DNA of 64,000 nucleotides from Flavobacteriales bacterium (GTDB lineage Bacteria; Bacteroidota; Bacteroidia; Flavobacteriales_D; Sanyastnellaceae): NCBI GenBank assembly GCA_947442505.1, contig CANEVR010000002.1, positions 1 to 64,000 of the forward strand, read 5' to 3'. Shown piece by piece: positions 53,627 to 61,650 of this stretch (position 1 is its first letter; each line of letters starts with the position of its first letter). The notes under the pieces were generated by a model. It saw only the letters and a program-made list of their open reading frames with translations, ran no database searches and was not told where the DNA came from. The position numbers and the translations under genes were made by a program.

Positions 53627-56497
53627 ATGAAAAAACTATCTACTTTGTTTTTTGTTATTGTATGCAACTTCCTGATTGCACAAACCTACCCCATCACGTT
53701 CCAGGTGGACATGAATAATGTCATTGGATTTACTACAGCCAATGTAAACGGAACATTCAACAATTGGTGTGGTGGTTGCGCAGCGATGACGGATACCAAT
53801 GGAGATAATATTTGGGACATCACCATCCCCTTGGCCAATGGAAATTATGAATACAAATTCACAGCCGATGGATGGACACAACAAGAAAACTTGACACCAG
53901 GCTCCTCATGTACCACAACCAATTTTGGTTATACCAACAGAACGTTGGTTGTATCTGGAGCTGCGCAAACTTTACCAGTTGTTTGCTGGGGTGCCTGCGC
54001 GTCTTGCACCACTGTTACGCCCGTGACGTTCAGTGTAGACATGAGCAATGTAACACAAACTTATACCCAAGTTCAATTGGCAGGTAGTTTCAATGGATGG
54101 GCACCTGCAACAACACCAATGACAGATGCAAATGGAGATGAAATTTGGGAAGTGACCGTTAATCTAGCACCAGGTAGTTATGAGTACAAGTTCGCTGCTG
54201 ACAACTGGGCCATTCAAGAAAATTTGATGCAAGGTTCTGTTTGTACCACCACCAACTTTGGTTACACCAACCGAACTTTGACTGTTGGAAACACTGCACA
54301 ATCCACTCCAACGGTTTGTTGGGAAGCTTGTGAAGCATGCGCAAACGTATCTCCCTATTATGATGTTACTTTTCAAGTCAACATGAGCGAAGCCATAGGC
54401 TTCATTACACCTGAATTGAACGGAACGTTTAACGGATGGTGTGGAAGTTGCACTGCCATGAGTGATGCCAACGCTGATGGCATTTGGGAAGTGACTGTTG
54501 CTTTACAAGCAGGCAATTATGAATACAAATATTCTTACGACAACTGGGCGGGATCTGAGCAATTGACTGCGGGAGACCCCTGCACCGTAACAGACGGCGC
54601 ATTTACCAATCGCCTGCTTATTGTAGAAGGTACAACAACCCTTGCTATTGTCTGTTATGGAAGTTGTTCCAACTGCGCCAATGCACCAGTAATGGGCTGT
54701 ACTGATCCCACCGCAAACAACTACAATGCTTCAGCCACAATAGATGATGGTACTTGTGAATACGACATCTTTGGCTGTACGGATCCAATGGCTAGTAATT
54801 ATAACGCTTCTGCAACCAATGATGATGGATCTTGTCAATACAGCACATCTGGTTGCATGGACAACACCGCCGTCAATTACAACGCAGGAGCCACCATCGA
54901 TGATGGATCTTGTTTGTATGTCACCGCATTCCAAGTTGACATGACTTGCGCAGGCACATTTACTACCGTGCATGTTACAGGCCCATGGTGCGGATGGTGC
55001 GGTGCAGAAACATATAACACGCTTTCAGACAATAATGCGGATGGTACTTTTGATATTACAGTCGATTTACCAGCTGGCACAGTTGAATACAAATACATGG
55101 TGGACAACTGGGCAGCTCAAGAAAATTTGGTGGATGATGTATTGGCTGGAGGCACCTGTGCTCCGGTCACAGACGGGGCCAATTATGCCAATCGTACAAC
55201 ACCTGCAGGATCAACTACCAATGATGTTTACGGCAGATGTTCAGCATGTGCAGTCGGCGGAACTTACAATGTTACATTCCAAGTAGACATGAGTCAACAA
55301 ACTGGATTTACCACCCCCGAAGTCAATGGAATGTTCAATGCATGGTGTGGGAATTGCAATCCGATGACGGATACCAATGGTGACGATATCTGGGAAGCAA
55401 CAATCGCTTTGGCTCCCGGTACATATGAATTTAAGTATGCCGCAGATGCATGGGCTATTTCTGAAAGTTTGATTCCTGGCAGTGCATGCACTGTAACCAA
55501 CTTCGGATTCACCAACCGCACGCTGACTGTTGGAAACGCTGATATGGTTTTGCCTGTAGTATGTTGGGGCTTTTGTGAGTCTTGCGAAGTAGCTCCAGAA
55601 ATTTACAACGTCACATTTGTGGTGGACATGAGCAATGTTGTTGGATTTACGACACCAGAGGTCAATGGTACTTTCAATGGATGGTGCGGAAGTTGCAATC
55701 CAATGTCCGATGCGAACGGTGATAATGTATGGGAAACAACCATTGCTATTCCAGCAGGAGCGCATGAGTTTAAGTTTTCAGCTGATGCTTGGGGAACGCA
55801 AGAAGAATTGGATCCTACCCTACCTTGTGTAATAACGGTCGATCCCTACACCAACCGTTTTTTAAACTTAACCGCCAATACCATTATGGATACCGTATGT
55901 TGGGGTACTTGCTCTAATTGCATGCCTCCGGTTACTTACAATGTTCATTTCGAGGTTGACTTGGGTGGATTGAATGCAGACCGAGTTGAGATTGTGGGGA
56001 ATTTCAATGGCTTCTGCATGAGTTGTGATACATTACAACCGCTTTTTGTCAATAACACTTACGGCATTGATTTGCAATTGGAGGCGGGGTTGTATGATTA
56101 TTTCTTCACCATCAATGAAGGTCAGGACAATGAAGTTTTGACAGATGATGTGTGTACGATGAGTTTGGGTGGAAATTTTCACCGTGTTGTTACAGTTACA
56201 GCCGACACATTTGTACCCAGTACTTGTTGGGAAAGTTGTTCGCCATGTGTAGTTGGTGTTGATGAATTAACAGCAAATACTTTTGAGGTATATCCTAATC
56301 CCGCGCAAAACACACTGCAGTTGCCAGCATCTTTCAATGGCGCAACCCTTGCCATTTATAATACCCAAGGACAATTGGTTGTAACGGATAACAACTTGAA
56401 CAACACATTAGACATACATTCACTTGCTGTTGGTCTTTATCACATTGTTTTACAAAAAGAACAACGCACATGGAACAGCGCATTTATCAAGGAATAA
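53627..56497 (+). CDS. T9SS-secreted protein with seven cysteine-rich glucan-binding-like modules
   Basis: 956 residues. Signal peptide ends LIAQ. Seven modules of the same family: 1-3 before, and 4-7 after, a run of three GCTDxxAxNYNxxAxxDDGxC linkers (about 365-430). Module 4 is the VTGPWCGWC variant; module 7 is divergent (VEIVGNFNGFCMSCD). The end has a T9SS type A sorting domain (FEVYPNPAQNTL to the end). No catalytic domain. Its last 28 nt overlap the start of the GH16 gene, so the two are co-expressed and probably act together: this protein binds glucan while GH16 cleaves it. Confidence 0.92.
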   Translation: MKKLSTLFFVIVCNFLIAQTYPITFQVDMNNVIGFTTANVNGTFNNWCGGCAAMTDTNGDNIWDITIPLANGNYEYKFTADGWTQQENLTPGSSCTTTNFGYTNRTLVVSGAAQTLPVVCWGACASCTTVTPVTFSVDMSNVTQTYTQVQLAGSFNGWAPATTPMTDANGDEIWEVTVNLAPGSYEYKFAADNWAIQENLMQGSVCTTTNFGYTNRTLTVGNTAQSTPTVCWEACEACANVSPYYDVTFQVNMSEAIGFITPELNGTFNGWCGSCTAMSDANADGIWEVTVALQAGNYEYKYSYDNWAGSEQLTAGDPCTVTDGAFTNRLLIVEGTTTLAIVCYGSCSNCANAPVMGCTDPTANNYNASATIDDGTCEYDIFGCTDPMASNYNASATNDDGSCQYSTSGCMDNTAVNYNAGATIDDGSCLYVTAFQVDMTCAGTFTTVHVTGPWCGWCGAETYNTLSDNNADGTFDITVDLPAGTVEYKYMVDNWAAQENLVDDVLAGGTCAPVTDGANYANRTTPAGSTTNDVYGRCSACAVGGTYNVTFQVDMSQQTGFTTPEVNGMFNAWCGNCNPMTDTNGDDIWEATIALAPGTYEFKYAADAWAISESLIPGSACTVTNFGFTNRTLTVGNADMVLPVVCWGFCESCEVAPEIYNVTFVVDMSNVVGFTTPEVNGTFNGWCGSCNPMSDANGDNVWETTIAIPAGAHEFKFSADAWGTQEELDPTLPCVITVDPYTNRFLNLTANTIMDTVCWGTCSNCMPPVTYNVHFEVDLGGLNADRVEIVGNFNGFCMSCDTLQPLFVNNTYGIDLQLEAGLYDYFFTINEGQDNEVLTDDVCTMSLGGNFHRVVTVTADTFVPSTCWESCSPCVVGVDELTANTFEVYPNPAQNTLQLPASFNGATLAIYNTQGQLVVTDNNLNNTLDIHSLAVGLYHIVLQKEQRTWNSAFIKE

Positions 56498-57501
56498 TTT
56501 CCTTACTTTTCCTTTTAACCAACTCCACTTTCCAGGCGCAAATGGCCTGGAACTTGGTTTGGTCTGAGGAGTTCAGTGGAACAACATTGAATGAAGAAGT
56601 TTGGAACTATGAGATTGGTTTCGGCAACGCTGGCTGGGGGAATAATGAATTGCAATATTACAGAAGTGGTGAAAGTAATTTAATCGTTGCCGACGGCAAG
56701 GCTTCCATTATTGCCAAGCAAGAAAATTTTGGTAGTGCTGAATACACATCCGCACGTATCCAAACCAAGGGAAAGTATGACGTGCAGTATGGCAGAATTG
56801 AAGCACGAATCAAAGTTCCGATGGGACAAGGAATATGGCCTGCCTTCTGGATGTTGGGAAGCAATATAGACGCAGTTGGCTGGCCACAATGTGGCGAGAT
56901 TGATATTTTAGAACATGTGAATAATGAGATGCAGGTGCATGGTACCATTCACTGGGATAACAATGGACATCAATACCAAGGCGGAAGTATTTCAACAGAT
57001 CCTACCCAGTATCATAACTATGCCATAGAATGGGACGCCGATCAATTGCGTTGGTATTTGGATGGGATTCTTTACTATACACGTAACATCGGCGCTGCTC
57101 AATACAGTGAGTTTCATGAGCCATTCTTTTTTATTCTGAATGTTGCTGTAGGTGGTAATTGGCCAGGATCTCCAGACAACACCACCGTTTTCCCTGCTGT
57201 GATGGAAGTTGATTTCATTCGGGTGTATGAATGGTCTGAACTTCCCACCAACGCCTTTCAACAGGAAGCAGACGAGAAAACATCAGTTGTCATTTACAAC
57301 AACCAAATAAAGCTTTCTCATCTTCCTTCATCGGCGGCCTCCATCCAAGTTTACGATGTTTCAGGAAAGCTTGTTCAAAAGCTTGACATCAATGGACAGA
57401 GTAATGCGGAAGTTCACCACTTGACCAAAGGCATGTATATGATTCAATTGATGGACAAAGACAATAAGCACATGGAACAGCACAAGATTGTTTTATTCTG
57501 A
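56470..57501 (+). CDS. T9SS-secreted GH16 laminarinase-like endo-beta-glucanase
   Basis: 343 residues. A short signal (MEQRIYQGIISLLFLLTNSTFQAQ), a GH16 domain (about 27-258) and a T9SS type A sorting domain (about 270-343: VVIYNNQIKLSHLP, VYDVSGKLVQKL). The signature CGEIDILEH gives Glu143 (nucleophile), Asp145 and Glu148 (acid/base) in the ExDxxE form typical of endo-1,3-beta-glucanases, with WNYEIG, GWGNNELQYY and WPAFWMLG as in laminarinases. It starts inside the previous gene's end (28-nt overlap). Laminarin or related beta-1,3-glucan is the best substrate guess. Confidence 0.94.
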   Translation: MEQRIYQGIISLLFLLTNSTFQAQMAWNLVWSEEFSGTTLNEEVWNYEIGFGNAGWGNNELQYYRSGESNLIVADGKASIIAKQENFGSAEYTSARIQTKGKYDVQYGRIEARIKVPMGQGIWPAFWMLGSNIDAVGWPQCGEIDILEHVNNEMQVHGTIHWDNNGHQYQGGSISTDPTQYHNYAIEWDADQLRWYLDGILYYTRNIGAAQYSEFHEPFFFILNVAVGGNWPGSPDNTTVFPAVMEVDFIRVYEWSELPTNAFQQEADEKTSVVIYNNQIKLSHLPSSAASIQVYDVSGKLVQKLDINGQSNAEVHHLTKGMYMIQLMDKDNKHMEQHKIVLF

Positions 57502-57545
57502 TTGACTTTCTTGGAAGAACTGCAAAAGGATTTAAAAGGCAAAAG

Positions 57546-57568
57546 AAAAGGGGCTAAGGCCCCTTTTT
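57546..57568 (+). terminator. Terminator of the module-GH16 operon
   Basis: AAAAGGGGC (57546-57554) and GCCCCTTTT (57559-57567) form a 9-bp stem with a 4-nt loop, followed by T. It also serves the minus strand, where thioredoxin ends at 57591. Confidence 0.9.
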
Positions 57569-57590
57569 CAATTATTGTTTCGGCGCTCGA

Positions 57591-57887
57591 TCACATGAAA
57601 CTATTCAAAAGTCTAACCAAGTCATCTTTTTGCTGAACGCCCGCTTGTTTCCATACCACTTCACCCGATTTGAAAATCAGTAAAGTGGGTACACTGCGAA
57701 CTCCGTATGATTGGGCAGCACTTGGGTTCTTATCTACATCGATTTTGATAATGTGAACGGTATCGCCCAATTCAGACGCCACCTCCTGCAAAATTGGACC
57801 TTGGTGTTGACAGGGACCGCACCATGTGGCAAAAAAGTCAACCAATACAGGTTTTCCGGAATGTATTATTTCTTGAAAATTACTCAT
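57591..57887 (-). CDS. Thioredoxin
   Basis: 98 residues, a minimal cytosolic thioredoxin. Active site TWCGPC (Cys23/Cys26), VDFFATWCGPCQ context, conserved Asp in KIDVDKNP and cis-Pro in VRSVPTLLIFKSGE. It is shorter than the usual 105-110 residues because the N-terminus begins only a few residues before the first helix. Downstream partner of two rhodanese genes (18 nt), which suggests a role in sulfane-sulfur or thiol handling. Confidence 0.93.
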   Translation of the reverse strand: MSNFQEIIHSGKPVLVDFFATWCGPCQHQGPILQEVASELGDTVHIIKIDVDKNPSAAQSYGVRSVPTLLIFKSGEVVWKQAGVQQKDDLVRLLNSFM

Positions 57888-57905
57888 CTCTTTTTTGTAT
57901 TTTAA

Positions 57906-58202
57906 TTAAACATTTTGCCAAGCTCCCACATTCACCAAATGCTGATATCCTTGGGTTTTCAATTGTGACTTTGCATTGCCAGCGCGCATGCCGGATCGGC
58001 AACACAAGATGATTTTCTGATCCTTCTTGTACTTCTTGGCCACCTCACCTATACGATCCAGAGGGATGTTGACAGCACCCTTGGCATGACCTGATTTAAA
58101 CTCAGCAGCTGAGCGTACGTCTATGACAACGCCACCCTCTTTGATCCAATCACGGTGATTGACCTTAGGACCCAAGCCCAATAACTTTCTTAAAAAACTC
58201 AT
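57906..58202 (-). CDS. Single-domain rhodanese-like protein (CRSGMR loop)
   Basis: 98 residues. A rhodanese fold with GGVVIDVRSAAEFKSGHAKGAVNIPL (about 24-49) and an active-site loop CRSGMRAG (Cys69). The basic six-residue loop CRSGMR is the thiosulfate- or persulfide-transfer type. No signal peptide. Its first codons overlap the stop of the upstream rhodanese gene by 4 nt, and thioredoxin follows after 18 nt, forming a sulfur-transfer set. Confidence 0.92.
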   Translation of the reverse strand: MSFLRKLLGLGPKVNHRDWIKEGGVVIDVRSAAEFKSGHAKGAVNIPLDRIGEVAKKYKKDQKIILCCRSGMRAGNAKSQLKTQGYQHLVNVGAWQNV

Positions 58203-58492
58203 ATTGCTTGTAATTGTGATAATTCAAATTGCACATTCATCCAGCCACCACCATTGATGGCATTTCGTACGCCATTATCTTGTAAAAAATAAACGGCTTG
58301 GCCGCTTCTGTTACCCGAAGCACAACAAAATACCAAAGGCATTGTTGCATCCATCAATTCATTCAGGTGTGCAGGGATTTCATTCAGCGGAATATTCACA
58401 GATCCAGGAACGTGGGCAGATTGAAATTCCATAAAACTGCGTACGTCGATGATTTTCACATCAGGATGGGCTAAGGCTTCTTTTATTGTCAT
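58199..58492 (-). CDS. Single-domain rhodanese-like protein (CASGNR loop)
   Basis: 97 residues from ATG 58492 (MTIKEALAHPDVKIIDVRS); the open frame extends to 58612 but overlaps the fucosyltransferase gene and lacks homology-like pattern. Motifs: DVRSFMEFQSAHVPGSVNIPL, active loop CASGNRSG (Cys67). Sister of the next rhodanese, overlapping it by 4 nt. Sulfurtransferase role is inferred. Confidence 0.9.
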   Translation of the reverse strand: MTIKEALAHPDVKIIDVRSFMEFQSAHVPGSVNIPLNEIPAHLNELMDATMPLVFCCASGNRSGQAVYFLQDNGVRNAINGGGWMNVQFELSQLQAI

Positions 58493-58551
58493 ATCTAATT
58501 TTTCTGCAAAGTTGCGGTCTGAATCACTTCCAATGCAGTAACCAAAGTCAC

Positions 58552-59421
58552 TCAAAGTTGAATCCAATCCTTCGGGATCAAATCTCTTGTTCCTTCCATA
58601 TTGTTTTTCCATTTTTTAGGTGCGATGGTCACTCCCTTTTCTTGGGATAGATAAGCGCCCCACCAGCTAAAACTGGAGTTGGCAATCATGTGGTGTTTGC
58701 ACAACGACATCAATTGCATGTCCTTGAAAGAGTCCTTTCCTGAATTGTGGTTGACATAGACCGCATCACGGATGGGCAAATACTCTTTGCACCAAGGAAT
58801 GTCATTGGAGAAAACAAAGAAACGCAAATCAGAAAATTGAGCATTCAAATAATCCAAAGCCCGTGCATAATACTCAGCGTTACAAATGTCTTTGTACTTG
58901 GGGTGATTCACGTAATCACCGCGTCTAACATGGATCGAAACCGCATTGGAAGACTGCATCAGGGCTTGCATCTCCAGATTCTTTTCATCCGTAAAATCAG
59001 GAAAACGAAACAAGTCTTTTGTGTTGACCAATGATTGGGGATATTGTACACTTTGCCAATATCCATCCAAATATTGGTGGGCATCATTGAAAATATTGGC
59101 GTCGTGAAATTGAAAACGGATATCCTCTGTTTCTTCCCAGATTCTGGAATTGCTCATTCCAAGTTTTCTTTTGATTCGATAAGGAATGCCCTTTTGAAAC
59201 TCCCCTACTTTGCGCAAAGTATTTGAATCCGCGACATCAGCATTTGTTTGAAATATTTGATCCATCAAGTATCCATCGTGCAAAGTATAATGGGCATAGG
59301 ACTGCAAATCAATGGAGACATTGAATTGCGGAAACTGTTTTTTTAACCATTGGTAGAAGCAGATCTGAAACATTTGATTGCCCAAACCGCCAATGACCCT
59401 AACCACCTTGATTGCTGACAT
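58552..59421 (-). CDS. GT11 alpha-1,2-fucosyltransferase
   Basis: 289 residues from ATG 59421 (MSAIKVVRVIGGLGNQMFQ); a start six codons earlier is possible. GT11 motifs: GGLGNQMFQ near the N-terminus, the VSIHVRRGDY motif (about 163-172) which binds GDP-fucose, and the C-terminal FSWWGAYLS. It adds fucose in alpha-1,2 linkage to a surface glycan (O-antigen, capsule or glycoprotein). The Bacteroidota T9SS and surface-glycan context fits. First gene of a minus-strand run ending with rhodaneses and thioredoxin; a functional link to those is not evident. Confidence 0.93.
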   Translation of the reverse strand: MSAIKVVRVIGGLGNQMFQICFYQWLKKQFPQFNVSIDLQSYAHYTLHDGYLMDQIFQTNADVADSNTLRKVGEFQKGIPYRIKRKLGMSNSRIWEETEDIRFQFHDANIFNDAHQYLDGYWQSVQYPQSLVNTKDLFRFPDFTDEKNLEMQALMQSSNAVSIHVRRGDYVNHPKYKDICNAEYYARALDYLNAQFSDLRFFVFSNDIPWCKEYLPIRDAVYVNHNSGKDSFKDMQLMSLCKHHMIANSSFSWWGAYLSQEKGVTIAPKKWKNNMEGTRDLIPKDWIQL

Positions 59422-59493
59422 ACAGCTAAAATAAGCCAATGATGAAATGAAACGTGCAGATAATGCCTAACTTTGTAGGAGTTCTTTATTTAT

Positions 59494-59891
59494 GGGCCCG
59501 ATTTCTGGATTTGACAGTAGGAAGAATTTCGGAGCAAGCATGCAGAGCATTTGGTGGGATAGCTCTTTAATCTCAAATCATCCGTCAGAAATGACAACAA
59601 TTCTTACGCGCTTGCAGCCTAATCACTGGTAGTGATTACGCCTAATCTTGTCAGGGATTGACAAGACAAGCATGTCCCGCTAACGGCCTCGTTCCCGGCA
59701 GTTAGCACTGGGGCTTCATCAAAGGGAAATCGCCAAAGTTGATGCGAATAGACAGCGGCTAAACCTCATTCGATAAGGAAGTGTCAAGGTTGTCTTTTGC
59801 CATGTACTTCTCGACAATTAATGAAAGAATAAGCATGTAGAAACCTCAGTCGTTCCCTGTTTGGACGCGGGTTCGACCCCCGCCGGGTCCA
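59494..59891 (+). ncRNA. ssrA: tmRNA (SsrA)
   Basis: The tRNA-like acceptor pairs GGGCCCG (59494-59500) with CGGGTCC (59884-59890) including one G-U pair; discriminator A59891. The T-arm reads CGGGTTCGACCCCCG. The tag frame is read from AGA at 59587: RNDNNSYALAA then TAA (59620-59622), the usual -ALAA degradation tag, preceded by CCGTC like the TAGTC before the E. coli resume codon. Full length is about 398 nt; CCA is not encoded. It rescues stalled ribosomes. tmRNA genes are common insertion sites for mobile DNA, and the next 1.4 kb looks accessory. Confidence 0.95.
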
Positions 59892-59898
59892 CTAAGAT

Positions 59899-59932
59899 AA
59901 AAAAGCGCATCAATGACGGTGCGCTTTTTTTT
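59899..59932 (+). terminator. tmRNA terminator
   Basis: AAAAGCGCA (59901-59909) and TGCGCTTTT (59920-59928) form a 9-bp stem followed by T. From 59933 to 60091 I see no gene; three words of the form GCGTTATA (about 60006, 60053) or GTGTTATA (60064) and a near-palindrome AACGCAATGCGTT occur there. Confidence 0.9.
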
Positions 59933-60091
59933 GGTCGGTTGGAAGGATTGATGAAGATTCATTATTCGAGCTTGGTGTAATATTGCGCTGCTGATTAAAC
60001 GCAATGCGTTATAAAAATAGCGCAACGCATGGGTATTGATTTTTAGTTGTTTTGCGTTATACTTGTGTTATATAAGCTGCGTATACTACAA

Positions 60092-60231
60092 TGTTACCTG
60101 ATACCGCCTTTTTGAAAAATAATCTCGTTAGCATTTATGACAACAGTCTGGGGGTTAAACGAGATTCTCTTTTTTATTCTCTGTAACAAAACTGATCAGC
60201 ACGAGATTCTTTGTGGGCGCATCAGGTAACA
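60092..60231. repeat. Nested inverted repeats upstream of the nuclease cassette
   Basis: TGTTACCTGAT (60092-60102) and ATCAGGTAACA (60221-60231) form perfect 11-bp ends of a 140-nt block. Inside, AATCTCGTT (60121-60129) and AACGAGATT (60158-60166) form another 9-bp inverted pair, and CACGAGATTC recurs at about 60200. No coding potential. The right end abuts the first hairpin of the cassette. Confidence 0.6.
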
Positions 60232-60314
60232 AAGGCTTAATGCAACGCTATAGAATTTTGTTATATTTGTCTAGCAACGTTGATTGCGCTGCATCAAGCC
60301 TTGGAGCGTTAGCA
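60225..60314 (+). other. attC-like hairpin 1 (left of nuclease gene)
   Basis: AAGGCTTAATGCAACGC (60232-60248) pairs with GCGCTGCATCAAGCCTT (60286-60302) at 15 of 17 positions, with a 37-nt loop. Its outer ends are GGTAAC (60225-60230) and GTTAGC (60308-60313), which pair at 5 of 6 positions, as in the outer simple sites of integron attC. The right end continues GTTAGCAG, identical to that of hairpin 2. The plus orientation places the nuclease gene downstream. Confidence 0.5.
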
Positions 60315-60344
60315 GTAAGTTTAAAGACGACACACATCGACAAT

Positions 60345-61238
60345 ATGACATACATAAAAAAGAAAATAGCATCTTGGGAAGTTAAGTACGGACAAATCGG
60401 AATTTCCGGTAAGGACAATGTTCTTGCTCGTGAACTTTTCAAAAACTTTTTCGGCAAGACATTTACACTTGAAACTTTCAAGGGGACATATAATGATGTA
60501 AACTTCAATGAAAAATCACTTTCGACATCGCTTAGACTTTCTTGTAGTGAGTTTTTTAAAAAGCTAAAAGCGGATGACATTGTTTATTTACAAGTAAAAA
60601 ATGACGACACCGTACAAATTCTGGATAAGGAGCCAAACACAACGACTACTATTCCACAACCAACAGCAACAAAATCTAAGTTCACCGACAATGATCTACT
60701 TGAAATTATCGCTGGACTTTCAAAAGAGAACCAACAATTAAGGGAGACTAACTCAACACTTTTTACTTACAAAGAACGACTTGAAAAATACGAAGGACTT
60801 CATAAGATATTTAATGACGAGAAATTTATGGAGGACTGGCTTGAACGTAACATTCATAAAGCCATCGCAGACCTTGAAATAATCGACAGACAGCCAATTA
60901 TTACTTGGCCGACATCAAAACTCAAAAACAGACTTGACTTTTTTTGCGTTGACAAAACAACAAGAGAATTGGTAATTGTAGAGAATAAGGTTAGAGGTAA
61001 CAAGACAACAATTGAAACGCAATATTTATCATACAGGGCTTGGGTTTCAGAAAATATTGTTTCAATAAATGAAAAGTATAATGACCTAAATATAAAAGCA
61101 ACTAACAGTTTTAAATTTGTAATCATTACAGACACATCAGACGACAGACTTGAAAGCATTTGCAGACACAATAAAATTGCATTAATACTAATTGACGGAG
61201 GAGTAATTTTTGAAGAGCTTGTACCATATAATGACTAA
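60345..61238 (+). CDS. NucS-like/PD-(D/E)xK nuclease-domain protein in a cassette
   Basis: 297 residues from ATG 60345; the frame runs upstream to 60213 across a hairpin and does not look coding. N-terminal ~90 residues are a small mixed domain; a helical, partly coiled linker (QQLRETNSTLFTYKERLEKYEGLHKIF) follows; the C-terminal half resembles NucS/DUF91-type endonucleases: WLERNIHKAIADLEIIDRQPI, LDFFCVDK and VIVENKV, giving the PD-(D/E)xK D..ExK. AT-rich, with unlike codon use. The gene stands alone between two attC-like hairpins and behind tmRNA, so horizontal acquisition is likely. A role in DNA repair or defence is inference. Confidence 0.72.
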   Translation: MTYIKKKIASWEVKYGQIGISGKDNVLARELFKNFFGKTFTLETFKGTYNDVNFNEKSLSTSLRLSCSEFFKKLKADDIVYLQVKNDDTVQILDKEPNTTTTIPQPTATKSKFTDNDLLEIIAGLSKENQQLRETNSTLFTYKERLEKYEGLHKIFNDEKFMEDWLERNIHKAIADLEIIDRQPIITWPTSKLKNRLDFFCVDKTTRELVIVENKVRGNKTTIETQYLSYRAWVSENIVSINEKYNDLNIKATNSFKFVIITDTSDDRLESICRHNKIALILIDGGVIFEELVPYND

Positions 61239-61247
61239 AAAACCTAC

Positions 61248-61379
61248 TGCTAACAGCACCTACAAGAAATTGGCGGTTCAGTGGTTAAATCAAGCTTTGT
61301 GCTTCGTATCAAGTTCAGTGGTGGCGGACAGTTTTCGTCTCCGAAATCGCCAACTTCTTGTAGCTGCAAAACGTTAGCA
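61248..61379 (+). other. attC-like hairpin 2 (right of nuclease gene)
   Basis: TGCTAAC (61248-61254) and GTTAGCA (61373-61379) are perfectly complementary outer ends; CTACAAGAAATTGGCG (61260-61275) pairs with 61348-61363 at 15 of 16. The 72-nt middle holds a direct repeat GTTCAGTGG (61276-61284 and 61313-61321). Length 132 nt, within the attC range. It starts 10 nt after the nuclease stop. Confidence 0.55.
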
Positions 61380-61650
61380 GATAGAGAAAATGGTGGCAAA
61401 AGTAAAATAGACGATTCTTTACATGCCTTCATAGTAATCTGAAGATAGGATGATCAATGAAAAGATAATAGTGCGAACAGCACAATAGAGAGTTCAGTAA
61501 ACAAAAATGGAATCTATTAACCATTGATCAAAAAGGGAATACCTTTTTGGTGAAGTGACCAAGAAATCAAAATAGGATTCCGTATACAAACTTCAACTAA
61601 CCTCATCACTCGCCATTCAAAACTTTTACAATCTGCCTTACCTTGGCGAG
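61380..61650. other. Gene-free spacer with a small inverted structure
   Basis: No convincing gene. An outer pair GGAATCTATT (61509-61518) and AATAGGATTCC (61571-61581) encloses a perfect 8-bp hairpin CAAAAAGG/CCTTTTTG (61529-61549). The remainder is AT-rich leader of the cyclophilin fusion gene. Confidence 0.45.

Noticed and set aside
58493-58612. 40-codon extension of the CASGNR rhodanese
   Set aside because: It overlaps the fucosyltransferase 3' end and lies outside the rhodanese fold; ATG 58492 is adequate.
59494-59960. Possible att site duplication at the tmRNA 3' end
   Set aside because: I could not find a second copy of the CGGGTTCGACCCCCG 3' end in the downstream 4 kb, and no integrase gene is present.
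60213-60344. Upstream extension of the nuclease frame
   Set aside because: It covers the attC-like hairpin; the peptide lacks domain-like pattern, and ATG 60345 gives a normal start.
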